A stretch of 64,000 nt of DNA from NCBI RefSeq assembly GCF_003576645.1, contig NC_044919.1:26415558-26479557 (forward strand), given 5' to 3'. Shown piece by piece: positions 1 to 11,135 of this stretch. The translations under genes were made by a program, and so were the position numbers. Below the pieces are notes generated by a model that was not told where the DNA came from, ran no database searches, and saw nothing but the letters and a program-made list of their open reading frames with translations. The stretch is from Ipomoea triloba (Eukaryota > Streptophyta > Magnoliopsida > Solanales > Convolvulaceae). Position 1 is the first letter of the stretch. Every line of letters begins with the position of its first letter.

Positions 1-720
1 GAATGAGCAAACTCCTGCTGTAGATTCTGGGAAGAAGAAGAAACAGGTTGATTCCAGATCTAGAGTATGGGATCATTTTGTGAGAATAAAAGACAGTAAT
101 GATGTTACTATACAAGGGAAGTGTGTTTAGAGTATATGCCTGCTCAAATTAATCATATGTATGGTGAGGAGAAAGGTAAACCATACTATGATAAAGTGAT
201 TGCTAGTTTGAATGAGTTATTTGATGATTATTCTGTTCCTGCTTCTTCTTTTGTTTCTACTTATTCTGTGTCTGCTATTGGTAGTGTTTCTTCTGTGAGT
301 TCTGTCAGTTCTATCTCTGTTGGAAGGCCACAGCATTTACTCAAGTCCCAAATTAAAAAACAAAGATTGGAATCTGGGGGTAAGAAAAAAACTGAACTGG
401 ATATCTACTTGAGTGAGGCAATAGTTGAGGAGGAAAACTCCTTTGATATTCTGAGATGGTGGAAGATAAATGCTGAAAGGTTTCCCATCCTTTCTAAGCT
501 TGCTAGGGATGTTCTAGCTATTCCAATCTCAAATGTCGCCTCTGAGTCTGCCTTCAGTACATCTGGGAGAGTATTGGATCCTTTTAGGAGTTCATTAACT
601 CCAAAAATTGTGGAATCCTTTTAGAAGTTCATTAACTCCAAAAATTGTGGAAGCTTTGGCGTGTACCCAGGATTGGCTTAGACTGCCCAATACTCCTCTA
701 TGTATTGAGGAAAATCTGGA
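1..720 (+). pseudogene. hAT transposase, internally deleted and frameshifted
   Basis: Bases 2-124 translate to the start of a BED-type zinc finger (RVWDHFVRIKDSNDVTIQGKC). The frame then stops at a TAG (125-127). From about 121 another frame gives the C-terminal part of a hAT transposase: a linker and the dimerisation region WWKINAERFPILSKLARDVL followed by ASESAFSTSGR with the conserved E. The middle of the transposase, including the two catalytic aspartates, is missing, so a deletion has joined the finger to the C-terminus out of frame. A 37-bp tandem duplication (579-615 and 616-652) shifts the frame again near the end. This is a non-coding relic; an active relative would have to supply transposase. 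Confidence 0.85.
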
Positions 721-958
721 AGAATTGGAGAGGTTTGAAAAAGGTAACTGTTTTACACTTCATTTCATTTAGTTGTTTTACAGTTTTATATCCTTATTTT
801 GCACTTAATAATTTACATTTCTTATTTTGCAGAGTTAGTTGATGGTGGAAGTGGATACTGGCTACAATTCCTGTAATGTTATTCTTTATCATTACTTGTG
901 TCACCATTCTAATTAATTGTCAATTTACTCAATTGCATTCTAAAATCTAATCTCAGTT

Positions 959-1086
959 GGTATTTTTTGAGGCCATGGTAACTATGTGTTATTAGTTGTT
1001 GGCTTGAATCCTTGATTGCACTGGTATTTTTTGAGGCCATGGTAACTATGTGTTATTAGTTGTTGGCTTGAATCCTTGATTGCACT
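959..1086. repeat. Two-copy tandem duplication, 64-bp unit
   Basis: Copies 959-1022 and 1023-1086 are identical by eye (unit begins GGTATTTTTTGAGGCCATGG). It lies in the non-coding tail of the hAT remnant. Confidence 0.95.
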
Positions 1087-2062
1087 GGTCCACTGTATGT
1101 AACTCTGTAACTGTAAGAGTGTAAGGCTTGGTAACTTTTTGTAAGTTGCTGCCTTATTAACTCTGTTACTTTATTCTGTTTGTCTATTTTATCAATTTAT
1201 GTGGTAATGATGAAACTTCCACCTATAATCTGAAAAGAAGGATTAAGTTGGCAGCTCTATATTTATTGAAGCAATTTGCCCTTAATTCAAAATTGATAGA
1301 AAACAATGCTTATTGAGCCAAAATTTCAAGTATTAATTATACAATTGTGTTCTATTTGTATCTGTTTTCACTAACGTTACTTACAGGAAGAAGAGTAGGG
1401 CTTTGTGGATATAATTTAGGGTTGTGCACTTGTGGTCTTGTGCAGTAACTGTGGATATTTAGGGCTGTGCAATCAAGTATTCTGTATTCATCAAACATTC
1501 TTATCATCTATGATCTATTCATCTCTGTGATTCTGTGTGAATCTGGCAATCTGTTCTAGTGTTCTGTATTTAAATATTTTGTAAGTTGTAACTATGTAAC
1601 CCTTTTGCCAATTTCTCTTTTGGTCTGTAATAAGTAATAACTTGTAGTTATAACTTATAAACTTAGAATCCGTTAATACTTAGTAACGCACTTAGTACTT
1701 AGGTCTTATTGTCTTAATGCTTAATCGTAAGACCTTGATACTTAGTATTTACTATTTTGTATTTGTTTAGTGTTTACAAGTATAGTAATTAGTATGATAT
1801 TAATGTATATAATCACTTTTCCAGATTTCCAGTAGTTTTGGTTAAGTTTTTAATTGTTTTTCACTTTTTTTTTTTTTGCATATATATAACCGAATAAAGG
1901 TCGGATATCCGACCGAACTGGACCAAATCGAAATTTAAAAAAAAAACGATAGGGTATAGTTCAAAATATAATCGGATGGGATCTTAACAAGGTCAATCCA
2001 ATATCCGATTGAAGAAGGCAACTGTCAATCCGCCGATCCGATCCGTCCGATGCTCAGCCCTA

Positions 2063-2945
2063 TTCTATAGAGCTTGGCATTAAAAGGTATGGTATTTACT
2101 CAATTAAATCCCTCAATAGATTACTTATGCTAGAATTGGCCAGATTTAATTTAAGCACAACTAATCTAAACACAAAGCATAGAATAAAACATAACTGATT
2201 GGCAAATTAAACGTATGTCACTGCGAACACTTCATGATAATATCATCATATTCCTAATTGAATTAAAACTTAGCAACCCATAATTAAGAGAATAACATCA
2301 ACTGGCAAAAAGACTAATCACAATCTAATTAGCAATTAAGCACTAAATAAATTGCAATTAACAATAATTAGTGAAGAGAAGCAATTGACGTGTATAATTT
2401 GTTGTTGCCAAAGAGAATTTGCAAATGTCCAAAATTTGAAGTTGCCAAATTGGAGGTCTGCCGCTGGAATTAATTGAACAAAGAAATCGCCGTCAAGAAT
2501 TGAGAAGACACTGCCAACCGAATGGAATATGTTGCGGAAGAAATCTGGTCACCGCTGAACTAGGTTTATCGCCGACCTTCTTTTATTGCCTCCGAAATTG
2601 ATCCTCTTTTCTCTTCAGAATTGTCTCTATTTATACTGTCAAGGCCCAACAACTTCCTCCCAAAACCCACTTGCCATAGCCGATGGAAGCTTTGTAGATT
2701 GCTTCTCTCGTTTGGTTGTTATTGACTGACTAGCTTTAGTTTGCCGCACAAAGGGCTTCGACCAACGAGAATCAAAATTATTGTTTTACTTAAATAAAAT
2801 AAATTAGAGCACATATAAAATCTTACACTTATTAAAACTCCATACTGACCAAATACAACTAAACTACTATTATTAGTATTATTATAAGAATTATTACAAA
2901 ATATAATGTAAAAATTGCAATAATTTAATAAGCTAAAGTAAAAAT
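2063..2945. other. AT-rich stretch with no recognised feature
   Basis: I see no gene, RNA or clear transposon end here. The sequence is AT-rich with short moderately GC-rich parts at 2450-2700 that do not translate into anything I recognise. Confidence 0.5.
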
Positions 2946-3268
2946 ATGACTTTCCGGTCTTCTTCCATTTTTTCCGGCGGTCGCTGCCTTCGCTTGCTTA
3001 GCGGGTTAGCGGAGGCGGCACCTACTCTTACTCTTCTCTCATTCTTCTCCCTCCCTCACCATGGCCGCCATCTCCTCCTTCTCTTCTTCTCCCCGTCCAG
3101 CCGTCCACCCATCCTCCGCCGGCCACCGCAGTTGCATGCCATCCTCCATCTTCCCTTCTCCTTCGCCTCCCACCGCCTCTGCCAAACATTCGCCTCTCAC
3201 CTCCGCCCACCGCCGGCAACGAACTTCTCCTTGCCTCCTCTTCCACCGTTCCACCTTTCTTTTAATAA

Positions 3269-3270
<2 letters not shown>
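2946..3270. other. CT-rich, GC-elevated island of unknown origin
   Basis: A strand-biased, pyrimidine-rich island stands out from AT-rich flanks and ends at a (TA)n array. It is open in several frames on both strands, but all translations are Ser/Pro/Arg-rich and look like products of base composition. It could be a 5' UTR or first-exon fragment of a host gene carried by a transposon. I recognise no domain. Confidence 0.35.

Positions 3271-3271
<1 letters not shown>

Positions 3272-3338
<67 letters not shown>
3272..3338. repeat. (TA)n microsatellite
   Basis: Uninterrupted AT dinucleotides. Comparable arrays lie at 5920-5961, 43007-43035 and 45187-45217. Such arrays produce spurious Tyr-Ile open frames. 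Confidence 0.97.
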
Positions 3339-3341
<3 letters not shown>

Positions 3342-3478
3342 TGGGGTTTGTGTTAGTAGCTTGGAATCCGTGATTATTGAGTCACTAACCTATTTTGGAT
3401 TTATCCACCCTACTTTTTATCGTTTTTTATGCTTTGTATTTCTAAATAATATTGTACGTGTAGTTACCTCGTTTGTTT

Positions 3479-3560
3479 TGACGAGTTTTCCCTCTCGTGT
3501 GTTAACGAGTTATTCCCTCTCGTGTGTTAACGAGTTTCCCTCTCGTGTTTTAACGAGTTT
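3479..3560. repeat. Short tandem repeat, about 28-bp unit, three copies
   Basis: The motif CCCTCTCGTGTGTTAACGAG recurs three times with small changes. Each unit contains CTCGT...ACGAG, so the units can fold as small hairpins. Confidence 0.85.
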
Positions 3561-3779
3561 TGTATTTGACAAGCGTAAATCGATTACTATGGTCACAACA
3601 AATGTTACCGTCATACTGGACGACGAAGATGACAATGAAGAAATGCCTCTTTACTTGGTTGGGAGGTCTTCATCTGATGAACCGGTCAAACTTTATGCAA
3701 GATCGGAATTGTTTTGTCAGAATGGAATATTGTCAATGTGCAAGAGAGTCGATATGAAGATCCAGATGAAGTGCAAGAC

Positions 3780-3993
3780 TTGTCAATCAAAGTTAATCAT
3801 ACTTATGTTTGGTCAGGTCATTATCAGCTTTCAATTTATTGAACAATCTGCGAACCAAGTTCTCCGTAGCATAGCTAGGAAAATTGTTTCTATGTCAGAT
3901 TGTAAGGGAATGATTTACCATTCTATCGAATCTTGTTGTATCGTTTCGCTTTGTGTTTTAATGAATTAATCTCGTTAGCCTTCAAAAAAAAAT
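3780..3993 (+). pseudogene. LINE 3' end, RNase H tail fragment
   Basis: The translation FIEQSANQVLRSIARKIVSM followed by a stretch ending in VLMN and a stop matches in layout the LINE tails at 37438-37629 and 38395-38600 (KRSAN..AHTVARE...DSMN). An A-rich run follows directly at about 3984-3992. This is the end of the RNase H domain and the 3' tail of an L1-type LINE, cut off at the 5' side. The acidic segment before it (about 3590-3780, EDDNEEMPLYLVG) is open in the same frame but I do not recognise it. Confidence 0.65.
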
Positions 3994-4054
3994 ATGACTA
4001 ATTAATAAAAATTACTACGTATTAAGTCAAACATTATTAAATAAAGTATAAAAA

Positions 4055-4330
4055 TTGCACTCATCAATACATCTCACAATACTTAGACTTTTCCTCACTC
4101 ATTCTCCCTCTTCTTCCTCACTCTTGGCGAACACACTCACCCGGACGCCACATCCCTCTGTCAACGGCAAAGTATTCCGGGCGAAACTCCGGCATCCTTT
4201 CTTCCCTCTCTCGGCCGTCAAGTTGGCGGGGATACAGCGGCCGGCGAGGCTGTAACTGGCGTGACCATCTCCCCTACAAAGCAGCTTACTTTTTCACGTT
4301 GACTCTCCCCTCTCCGGTGAAGCTCCAAGA
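4055..4330. other. GC-elevated segment, unrecognised
   Basis: A short island with CCGG-rich sequence lies between AT-rich flanks. A 66-codon plus-strand frame covers 4055-4255 but has no recognisable domain. It may be another transposon-borne host fragment. Confidence 0.25.
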
Positions 4331-4631
4331 GGTCCTTTATTATCTCTTTCTTTTGCTATTTTTAACATAAATAAAAAGTTGATAAATGTAAAAAAAGAAA
4401 AATGGAGGAAGTGCTTACTATAAATCACCTCTTGTTCCTGTTGTTTATCTCTGTTTGTTCTTCAATGTAAATGTGAGATTTCATAAGTAAGCATGTAGTA
4501 TTTATAAGTGGTTTTCTCCCAAAATTCAAATTCAAAAAGATGAAATCATTATTTTTAGCACCGCATGCTTTTAATGCACATAACTTGTAAAGTTAAACAT
4601 CACATTGGTAAATGATACAAATTTATTACCT

Positions 4632-4700
4632 TTTATATTAATATATATAATGCAGCACAAAGCTCAGTGCATTGAGCTTTGTGTTGCATTATATTAATAT
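4632..4700. repeat. Perfect-looking short hairpin
   Basis: The arms GCAGCACAAAGCTCA and TGAGCTTTGTGTTGC flank a 6-base loop (GTGCAT), with one G-T style mismatch. Partly complementary AT sequence extends the stem on both sides. It could be a small MITE or a precursor-like hairpin; nothing shows that it is transcribed. Confidence 0.75.
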
Positions 4701-4752
4701 ATATTAAACTTTCAAGATATCCCAGATGTAATAAATAAATAAATAATAAACA

Positions 4753-4844
4753 AATCTCTTCTCTATCTATCAAATGTGTTCACACTTGGGCGGGAAAAAT
4801 TTTTGCCAACTTCATTTTGCTTTAATACAGATAGAGAAGAGATT
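4753..4844. repeat. Inverted repeat, 16-bp arms
   Basis: AATCTCTTCTCTATCT (4753-4768) is the exact reverse complement of 4829-4844, with about 60 bases between. It lies next to the hairpin at 4632-4700; the two together may be remains of one MITE. Confidence 0.8.
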
Positions 4845-4962
4845 GAAAGAATTATTTAATTTACAAATATTAATTTAGATGCTATATATAAATACTAAAT
4901 TCAGGATAAAAAGTTTCAGTTACTAATATGGTAGTTGACATATTATAATATTAAGCTACAAT

Positions 4963-5886
4963 TAGACCTGGCAATTATCGACACGACCCGTTAACACGAC
5001 ACGAAATCGAACACGAAAATAACGGGTTAGTGTTTAGCCTTAACATGTACCGGGTCGTTAACGGGTTGACTCGTTAAGAACCCGTTATGTTTTCGTGTCT
5101 TAACAGGTCAACCCGTTTAACCCGTTAATATTATCGTGTTAACCCGTTTACACGAACCCGTTTACACAGACCTATTTAGAACTGTTGGGCGTCGGCATAG
5201 TTGGCCGAGTTTAGCCCCTGCTCGATTCGAGACGTGGTGTTGTGGCTTATCATGGAGGGATGTGGTTAAATGGTTAATGTCCACCTACCTATCACCAATT
5301 GGTTTTAAGTAGGATATGTCAACCAGATAGCCAAAAAACTCTATGGTTAAGCGTGCTTGACTGCCGAGTTCAGCCCCTGCTCGATTCGATTCGAGACGTG
5401 GCCCCCTATCACCAATCAACAATTGGTTTTAAGTAGGATTAGGGGCGTGCTTGACTTCCGGCAGTCACGGGACGGGTGACCCCCTGGGAAGTAAGCATAG
5501 TCCAGCGCTGAGATCCATTAAGAACTTGCTTCAACAATATGAAATTTGAATGTTTATTGTGTTCAATTTTATTCTAAAAACTAGTATGGACTTCTTTAAT
5601 TATGATATTTGGATGTTATTTTATAATTTTATGAATGTTATAAATTGAATTTTTTTTTTAGTTTGTTTGATGGATTGGATTGTATGTTTTATTTCTTTTT
5701 TTATATAACTTAACTTTAAATTTTAGTTTTACGATTTTGAACACGTTAACAAATCGTGTTCTTGTTCGTGTTACGATTTTGAACCCGTTAACCTTAACGT
5801 GTCATGTTCGTGTTTAGCCTTATCGTGTTCGTGTCGTTATTGTGTCGACCCATTAACGAACCCGTATACACGAATTGCCAGGTCTA
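4963..5886. mobile_element. Non-autonomous hAT-like element, 924 bp
   Basis: The terminal inverted repeats begin TAGACCTGGCAATT (4963-4976) and end AATTGCCAGGTCTA (5873-5886). Flanking 8-mers GCTACAAT (4955-4962) and GCTAAAAT (5887-5894) form a target duplication with one mismatch, as expected for hAT insertion. Both arms are packed with ACACG/CGTGT and AACGGGTT subterminal repeats. No transposase is present. The centre (5181-5520) holds a separate 5S-rRNA-like insert. A degenerate copy of the left arm lies at about 42450-42650. Confidence 0.85.
5181..5520 (+). repeat. 5S-rRNA-derived, Cassandra-like insert, partly duplicated
   Basis: GTTAAGCGTGCTTGA (about 5346-5360) and GACGGGTGACCCCCTGGGAAGT (about 5471-5492) match the box A and box C regions of plant 5S rRNA, with GACGGG in the intermediate-element position. 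The 5' third of 5S is absent, so this is not a 5S gene. An imperfect duplication is visible: CCGAGTT(T/C)AGCCCCTGC recurs about 160 bases apart (5205 and 5364), followed both times by TATCACCAAT and GGTTTTAAGTAGGAT. Terminal-repeat retrotransposons of the Cassandra type carry such a 5S promoter in their LTR, so this may be a piece of one nested in the hAT element. Confidence 0.6.
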
Positions 5887-5913
5887 GCTAAAATAATGTA
5901 GAATATTATAATT

Positions 5914-5966
<53 letters not shown>

Positions 5967-6262
5967 GTGAATGGCACCATGGTGCCAATAAAAGTTTAGA
6001 ATTTGTATAGTTTAACTAGTTATTATGCGCAAATTAATGTTCAACATGAAAATTAAAATAAGTAAATACTTAATACAATTTTTAAATATTAAATAATAAT
6101 ATTAAATTAAAATGAATATTTTCAATATAATCAAAATATGTGTTTTCAACTTCTAACAAAAGTAGTAGTTAGAATCAATAACAAAAATGATGTCCTAACT
6201 ATTTTCATATTAAAATAAATTATATCTATATCTTCATAATGCAATATTGATGAGTTAGCAAT

Positions 6263-6387
6263 ACTTTTTTGGGTACTAGTGACTCTATTAGAGTGCAGTA
6301 TCTGTTCGTAACTATGAAGGCTCGAACCCACAATCTCCCCTATAAGAGAGCAACTTGGTGTCACTGGACCACAAGGTCCTTGGCATG
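6263..6387 (-). mobile_element. Au-like SINE copy 1
   Basis: Read on the minus strand it has a tRNA-like head: a box A region around ACCTTGTGGTCCAGTGACA and a box B region GGTTCGAGCCTTC. Seven related copies lie elsewhere in the window. Their shared head and tail mark a tRNA-derived SINE family resembling Au SINE. Confidence 0.8.
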
Positions 6388-6399
6388 AATTAGCAATTT

Positions 6400-6963
6400 T
6401 TTATTTTTATTTTTATTTTTTATTAAAAGTAACATGATTATAATAGGCTTACTGATGTTGTCGAATAGTAATTAAAAAATTATGCAATTACGTTATAACA
6501 TATGGATTCATATGTTTTCTGTGTATACGATTGAGGCATCAATTGTTGTTATATGTGAACTATTGATATTGTACTCTCATTGATATCTTGACATTTTATT
6601 TTATTTTTTAAAAATATTTATTAGATAATGAAAGTTTTGCATTTAAATTCTTAAAATAGAAAGAAATTTTATCTCATACATAGTAAATAAGCTTGGTCAA
6701 CGAAAAAATGTCTAATTTGGCAAAAAATGTCTTCATAGATTTTTAGTTAGAAAACATTTTCTTGATTCTTTATTTTCCTGTCTTTATCTTCTTTTTCACA
6801 TCTTTTCAAGCTAATTTTTGGATTATCATTACCACCACTACACGACACCACCACCAACATCACAACCACCAGCACCACACTAACACCACTACGGCACTAC
6901 CATGACCACCACCACCACACTATTACCACAACACCTACCAACGCACCATGACCACCACCACAC

Positions 6964-7009
<46 letters not shown>

Positions 7010-7252
7010 CCAAATAATATGTTCATTTTCAGGAAAATGAACCAAATCGAAAAAATTCAATTTTTTTAGCTTTCAACCAAACAGAAAAGAAATTTATGAT
7101 CTTCAACCAAATATTAAAAAATTAAGATATTTTTCAAAAAATAAGTCATTTTCTAAAAATATTTTTTAAAAAATTTCACATTTCCAAACCTACCCTTAGT
7201 AGGTTTAACCAATAAGGATGCATCCCTATAATGTTCTTAAAAAATGTTTTAT
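6400..7252. other. AT-rich stretch with simple repeats
   Basis: No gene is seen. A (CCA)-rich block at 6830-6960 is followed by a (TTA)n microsatellite at about 6963-7005. Confidence 0.6.
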
Positions 7253-8464
7253 TATAGCTATGTTTGGCAAACTTAGCTGAAAAAGTAGCTGTAAGCTGAA
7301 AAGTTGTTAAATTAACTGTTATGCTTAAAAGTGTTTGGTAAAATTAGCTTTTTGATAAGCTGATAAATGTAAAAAGACTAAAAATGACTTCTTCATAAAT
7401 TTTAAATGGTTTTAAATTAAATAGGTTTGTTTACATATTAAAATATAAAATAATGAAATCAATATATTTTAATAAAATATAAAGTAAGAACATATATTTG
7501 AAAATATATAAAGTAAAACAAAATGTTTATAATTCATAAAATTAGTTCATACAAAAATTAAAGTTCAAACACAATGTCAAATTGAAGTTACAATCAAACA
7601 TATTAATCAAACATATTAATGATAAAATGCCAAAATGGTTTTAATTGGAAGGGTAAAGGATGTCATTTATTTAAAATAATAAAAATAAAGATGGAAAAAA
7701 AGTTAAGAAAAGCTACCTAAAGTAGCTTTTCAAAATAAGATCTTATTTTAAGCTACTAGCTTATTTTAAGAACATTTATGGCTATGTTTGGCAAACCTAG
7801 CTGAAAAGGTAGCTGAAAGCTGAAAAGTAGCTGAAAACTAAAAAGCTATAAGCTCAAAACTGAAATCTGAATAGCTGTTAAGCTAGTTGTTATGCTTAAA
7901 AGTGTTTGGTAAAATTAGCTTTTTGATAAGCTGATAAATGTAAAAAGACTAAAAAGAACATTTTTCATACAATTTAAATTTAAATAGGTTTGTTTATATA
8001 TTAAAATATAAAATAGTGAAATCAATATATTTTAATAAAATATAAAGTAATTACATATATTTGAAAACATATAAAGTAAAATAAAATGTTCATAATTCAT
8101 AAGATTAGTTCATACAAAAATCAATGTTAAAAAACAAATGTCAAATTGAAATTACAACCAAACATATTGAAGAGAAAAAGTCAAAAAAGTTTAGCCAAAA
8201 AGATTTTAATTGGGAAGGGTAAATGATGTCATTTCTTTAAAATAATAAGGTTAAAGATGAAAAAAAAAAGTTAGGAAGCTACTAGCTTATTTTGAAACGC
8301 TAACTTAGGTAGCATTCAAAAATAAGCTCTTATTTTAAGCTACTAGCTTATTTTAGAAACATTACCAAACAGAGCTTATAGCTTATTAGTAGCTTAAAAT
8401 AAGCTATAAGCTCTGCCAAACAGACACATACAAACAGAGCTTATAGCTTATTAGTAGCTTAAAA
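7253..8464. mobile_element. Tandem AT-rich MITE copies (TGTTTGGCA family)
   Basis: Two related units (about 7253-7780 and 7781-8430) both begin GCTATGTTTGGCAAAC and share AAGTGTTTGGTAAAATTAGC plus a long AT-rich interior. The second ends in CTCTGCCAAACAGACAC, the inverted form of the start. A 65-bp duplication of the right end (8366 and 8431) follows, and its second copy is cut at 8464 by the Helitron. The interrupted unit resumes at 24388. A short relative lies at 61893-61965. No coding capacity. Confidence 0.75.
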
Positions 8465-8846
8465 TCTTCTAATATAAAAAAGCCGTAGCAAGTGCAGTAA
8501 ATGCAGTATAGCTGATTTCCCGCCCAGTGCAAAACGTCGCCGTTTAGGGATAGGTTAGGATTAGTAGTTTAGGCGCCTTAGTCCGCTTCTTATATGTAGG
8601 TTAAATAGAAAACGGCGCACAATAATTACTATAAATATTTATTGTTAAGAGGAGTCATGCGTGAATTAAACAGCCGAAATATGTTTAGGGAATCGAATCG
8701 GCTCAAACGATTCGTGAATCGATACACAACTTCCGGGAATGAAAATAAATTATAGGTATATATACAACACAAGCTTTTTGATCTGGATTACATTTGACAT
8801 ATTGAACGCATTGATATTGAAACAGTCTCAAAGCTTGCATTCTACT

Positions 8847-11135
8847 ATGGGTATGTACTCTTTGGCCACCGAGTTGTCTACCTTCAAAAAGACAAGTGCA
8901 ATCAAGGTAAGGGTGATACGTACGTATTTGGTTCCATTACGGAAAGGATCCAGTGAAATAAAAAGCAAGGAGATTGTATTTCACGACTCAGAGGTAAGTC
9001 TGTTTAATTCCTAACTTTTCAGTACTATAATATTTGAAGTTTAGGGTACACAGTGCACTACAATCTACTTTTGTTTTTATATCAACAGGGCACGGTCATA
9101 CATGCTACTGTACCAAAATCTCTTCTAGACAAATTCATTAACAGTTTTGAGGAATGCAAAGTGTATGTTGTGAAAAATTTCTTTGTGGTCTCTAATTGTT
9201 TGGTCTACAAGACCAGTTTGCATGAATATATGATGCAGTTCAACCATGACACAATTTAGAAAGAAATTAGGTCAGACAATTTTCCGTGGCACATGTACAG
9301 ACTAAAGTCCTTTCCTTCTCTGAGAGGTAACCCATCTTTAAATGAGAAAGAGCTTATTGGTAAGCTTTTTAAACTGTTTAAATTACTTGGTTATTCTATT
9401 AGTATTTAAAAATAGGTCAACTACTGTACGCATTTGAACTGTATTAACATTTTTTTTTTTGTGATTTAACTATAAACTAAAATAGACATTATTGGTCGAG
9501 TGGTTGAAATTCATGCACCGCAACAAAAGACCTTTGGTGGTCATAATGCCAAACTGATTGACTTTGTTTTGGAGGATTCACTGTAAGTATAAAACTATCC
9601 TAAGCCTAGACTGTAATTATGCACTCACAATTTTATATCCATTTTTACATTGCATATTTAAATCTGTTGTAGGGGAAATAGGATAAGTTGTACCTTTTGG
9701 GATGATTATGTGCCTAAAATTGAGGCATACTATCAATGTGAATTGACTGATCCTGTTGTAGTGCTGATCCAGTTCTGTAGGATAAAGTATGGTGTTAGAG
9801 GTTAGTTGCATTTTAAACTTAGAAAGTGTATTACAAACATCAAAAGAAATGCATACTGTAATGACTGTGTTTTGGTCTGCAGACGGTGATGTCAAGATTT
9901 GCTCCGCATATGATGTTACACAAGCTCTGTTTGACCTGGATAGTCAGGAATTTAAAACATTTAGAGAAAGGTATATCTTATTTTATAAAGTACAATTACT
10001 ATTAATAATATTACAATACAGTTTGAATATGTAATATGACACTGCTACCAACTTGAGATGCAGTCTTAGAGACCTTGAGTATCAAACACCCATGCGAAGC
10101 ATAGCTTCATTCTCAAGTCTCAGTTACAACAACACTTTTGATGAGTCCACAAGTCATGGCATGGATCTGGTGACGATAACTAAACTATATGGCATGGATA
10201 AGGTAAGTAAATAACAATAAGTACAACTGTATGTTTTCCTTCTAGACATACTGATTGTGAAATAATATATTTCGTAAATGCAGATTGGTGAATTTTGGGT
10301 GGCTGCTAAGATTAGTGGGATCGAGACTCCCAATGATTGGTTATATCTCTCATGTCCGCGTAAGGGTTGTAATAAAAAATTAAAGGTGTCTGAAGGTGTG
10401 TTAAAATGTTTCAAATGTAATACTACATGGGAGGATGGGGTTTTAAGGTTTAAAGTTAAGTTAAGAGTTGTTGACATGAAGGGTAATGCTTCTTTCATGC
10501 TTTGGGATCGGGAATGCTTTGAGCTTATAGGTATTGCAGCAAGTGACCTACATGAGTTGCATAAGGATGTAAGTATTATTATCGATGTACACATCTTCCT
10601 TCTTATATCTTGAAAAAAAAGTAATATACTTACCTCTTAGTATACTCTTCCTTTGCAGAGAACTAAGCCTCCGAAGCAGTTACAAGACTTAGTGAATAGG
10701 TGTATGTTTTTCAGAATTTCAGCAAAGACGGAGCATCTTTCAAAACTTGATAGTGCATTTCCTGTTTTCAAAATTAACACTGACCAACAACTGCTGAAAC
10801 ACCACTGTCCTGAAATTCTTGGCATTCCAGAAGAAGAGGTGAACACAGAAATGCTAAGTCTAGAAGATGATGAAATCCTTGAGGTAAAGTTACATTGCTC
10901 TATATAAATTCTAAACTAAATTTTGCCTCTAAAATAGCTAGCTAATATTTCTAACACTATTCACAAATAGGGATTTCTGAGTGATGAGGCAGATAGCCCC
11001 ATTGCAACTCTTCCACCTTTAAGTGGTGAAGCAGCTGATGGGTCTGTGAAGAGGTCTTTGATCGATGAGTTCTCCTCAACTCAAGGGTGCAAGAAGGTTA
11101 AGCAGCATAGGGTGAAAGTAGAGAAGATGGACTGA
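8847..11135 (+). pseudogene. Helitron RPA1-like ssDNA-binding protein, one nonsense codon
   Basis: Nine exons join in phase: 8847-8993, 9089-9359, 9486-9582, 9673-9800, 9883-9970, 10064-10202, 10284-10568, 10659-10883, 10971-11135, total 515 codons. The start is MGMYSLATELSTFKKTSAIK. N-terminal OB folds of the DUF223/RPA type (IIGRVVEIHAP; NRISCTFWDDY) are followed by an RPA C-terminal domain with a zinc ribbon C313-x4-C318...C331-x2-C334. Such proteins accompany RepHel in plant Helitrons and probably coat the transposon single strand. Codon 106 (9257-9259) is TAG; the frame continues unbroken as KEIRSDNFPWHMYRLKSFPS, so it is a single recent lesion. Splice sites all obey GT-AG. Apart from this stop the gene looks whole. 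Confidence 0.85.

Larger units (their letters stand above)
1..2062 (+). mobile_element. hAT-superfamily element, 3' part (left end outside window)
   Basis: The stretch carries hAT transposase remnants (1-720) and ends at about 2062 in a terminal sequence that on the minus strand reads TAGGGCTGAGCATCGG, a usual form of hAT terminal repeat. The last 200 bases hold short GGATATCCG/TCCGAC-type repeats like hAT subterminal motifs. The left end and the 8-bp target duplication cannot be checked because they lie outside the window. If the element ends at 2062, the right copy of the duplication would be TTCTATAG. Between 850 and 1860 I see no other coding sequence, only AT-rich DNA and one tandem duplication. 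Confidence 0.75.

Noticed and set aside
2946..3356. 136-codon plus-strand frame and overlapping frames on both strands
   Set aside because: Low-complexity Ser/Pro/Arg translations running into a (TA)n array; no domain or codon evidence.
5340..5492. 5S rRNA gene
   Set aside because: The 5' third of 5S is absent and the matching parts are interrupted by a duplication.
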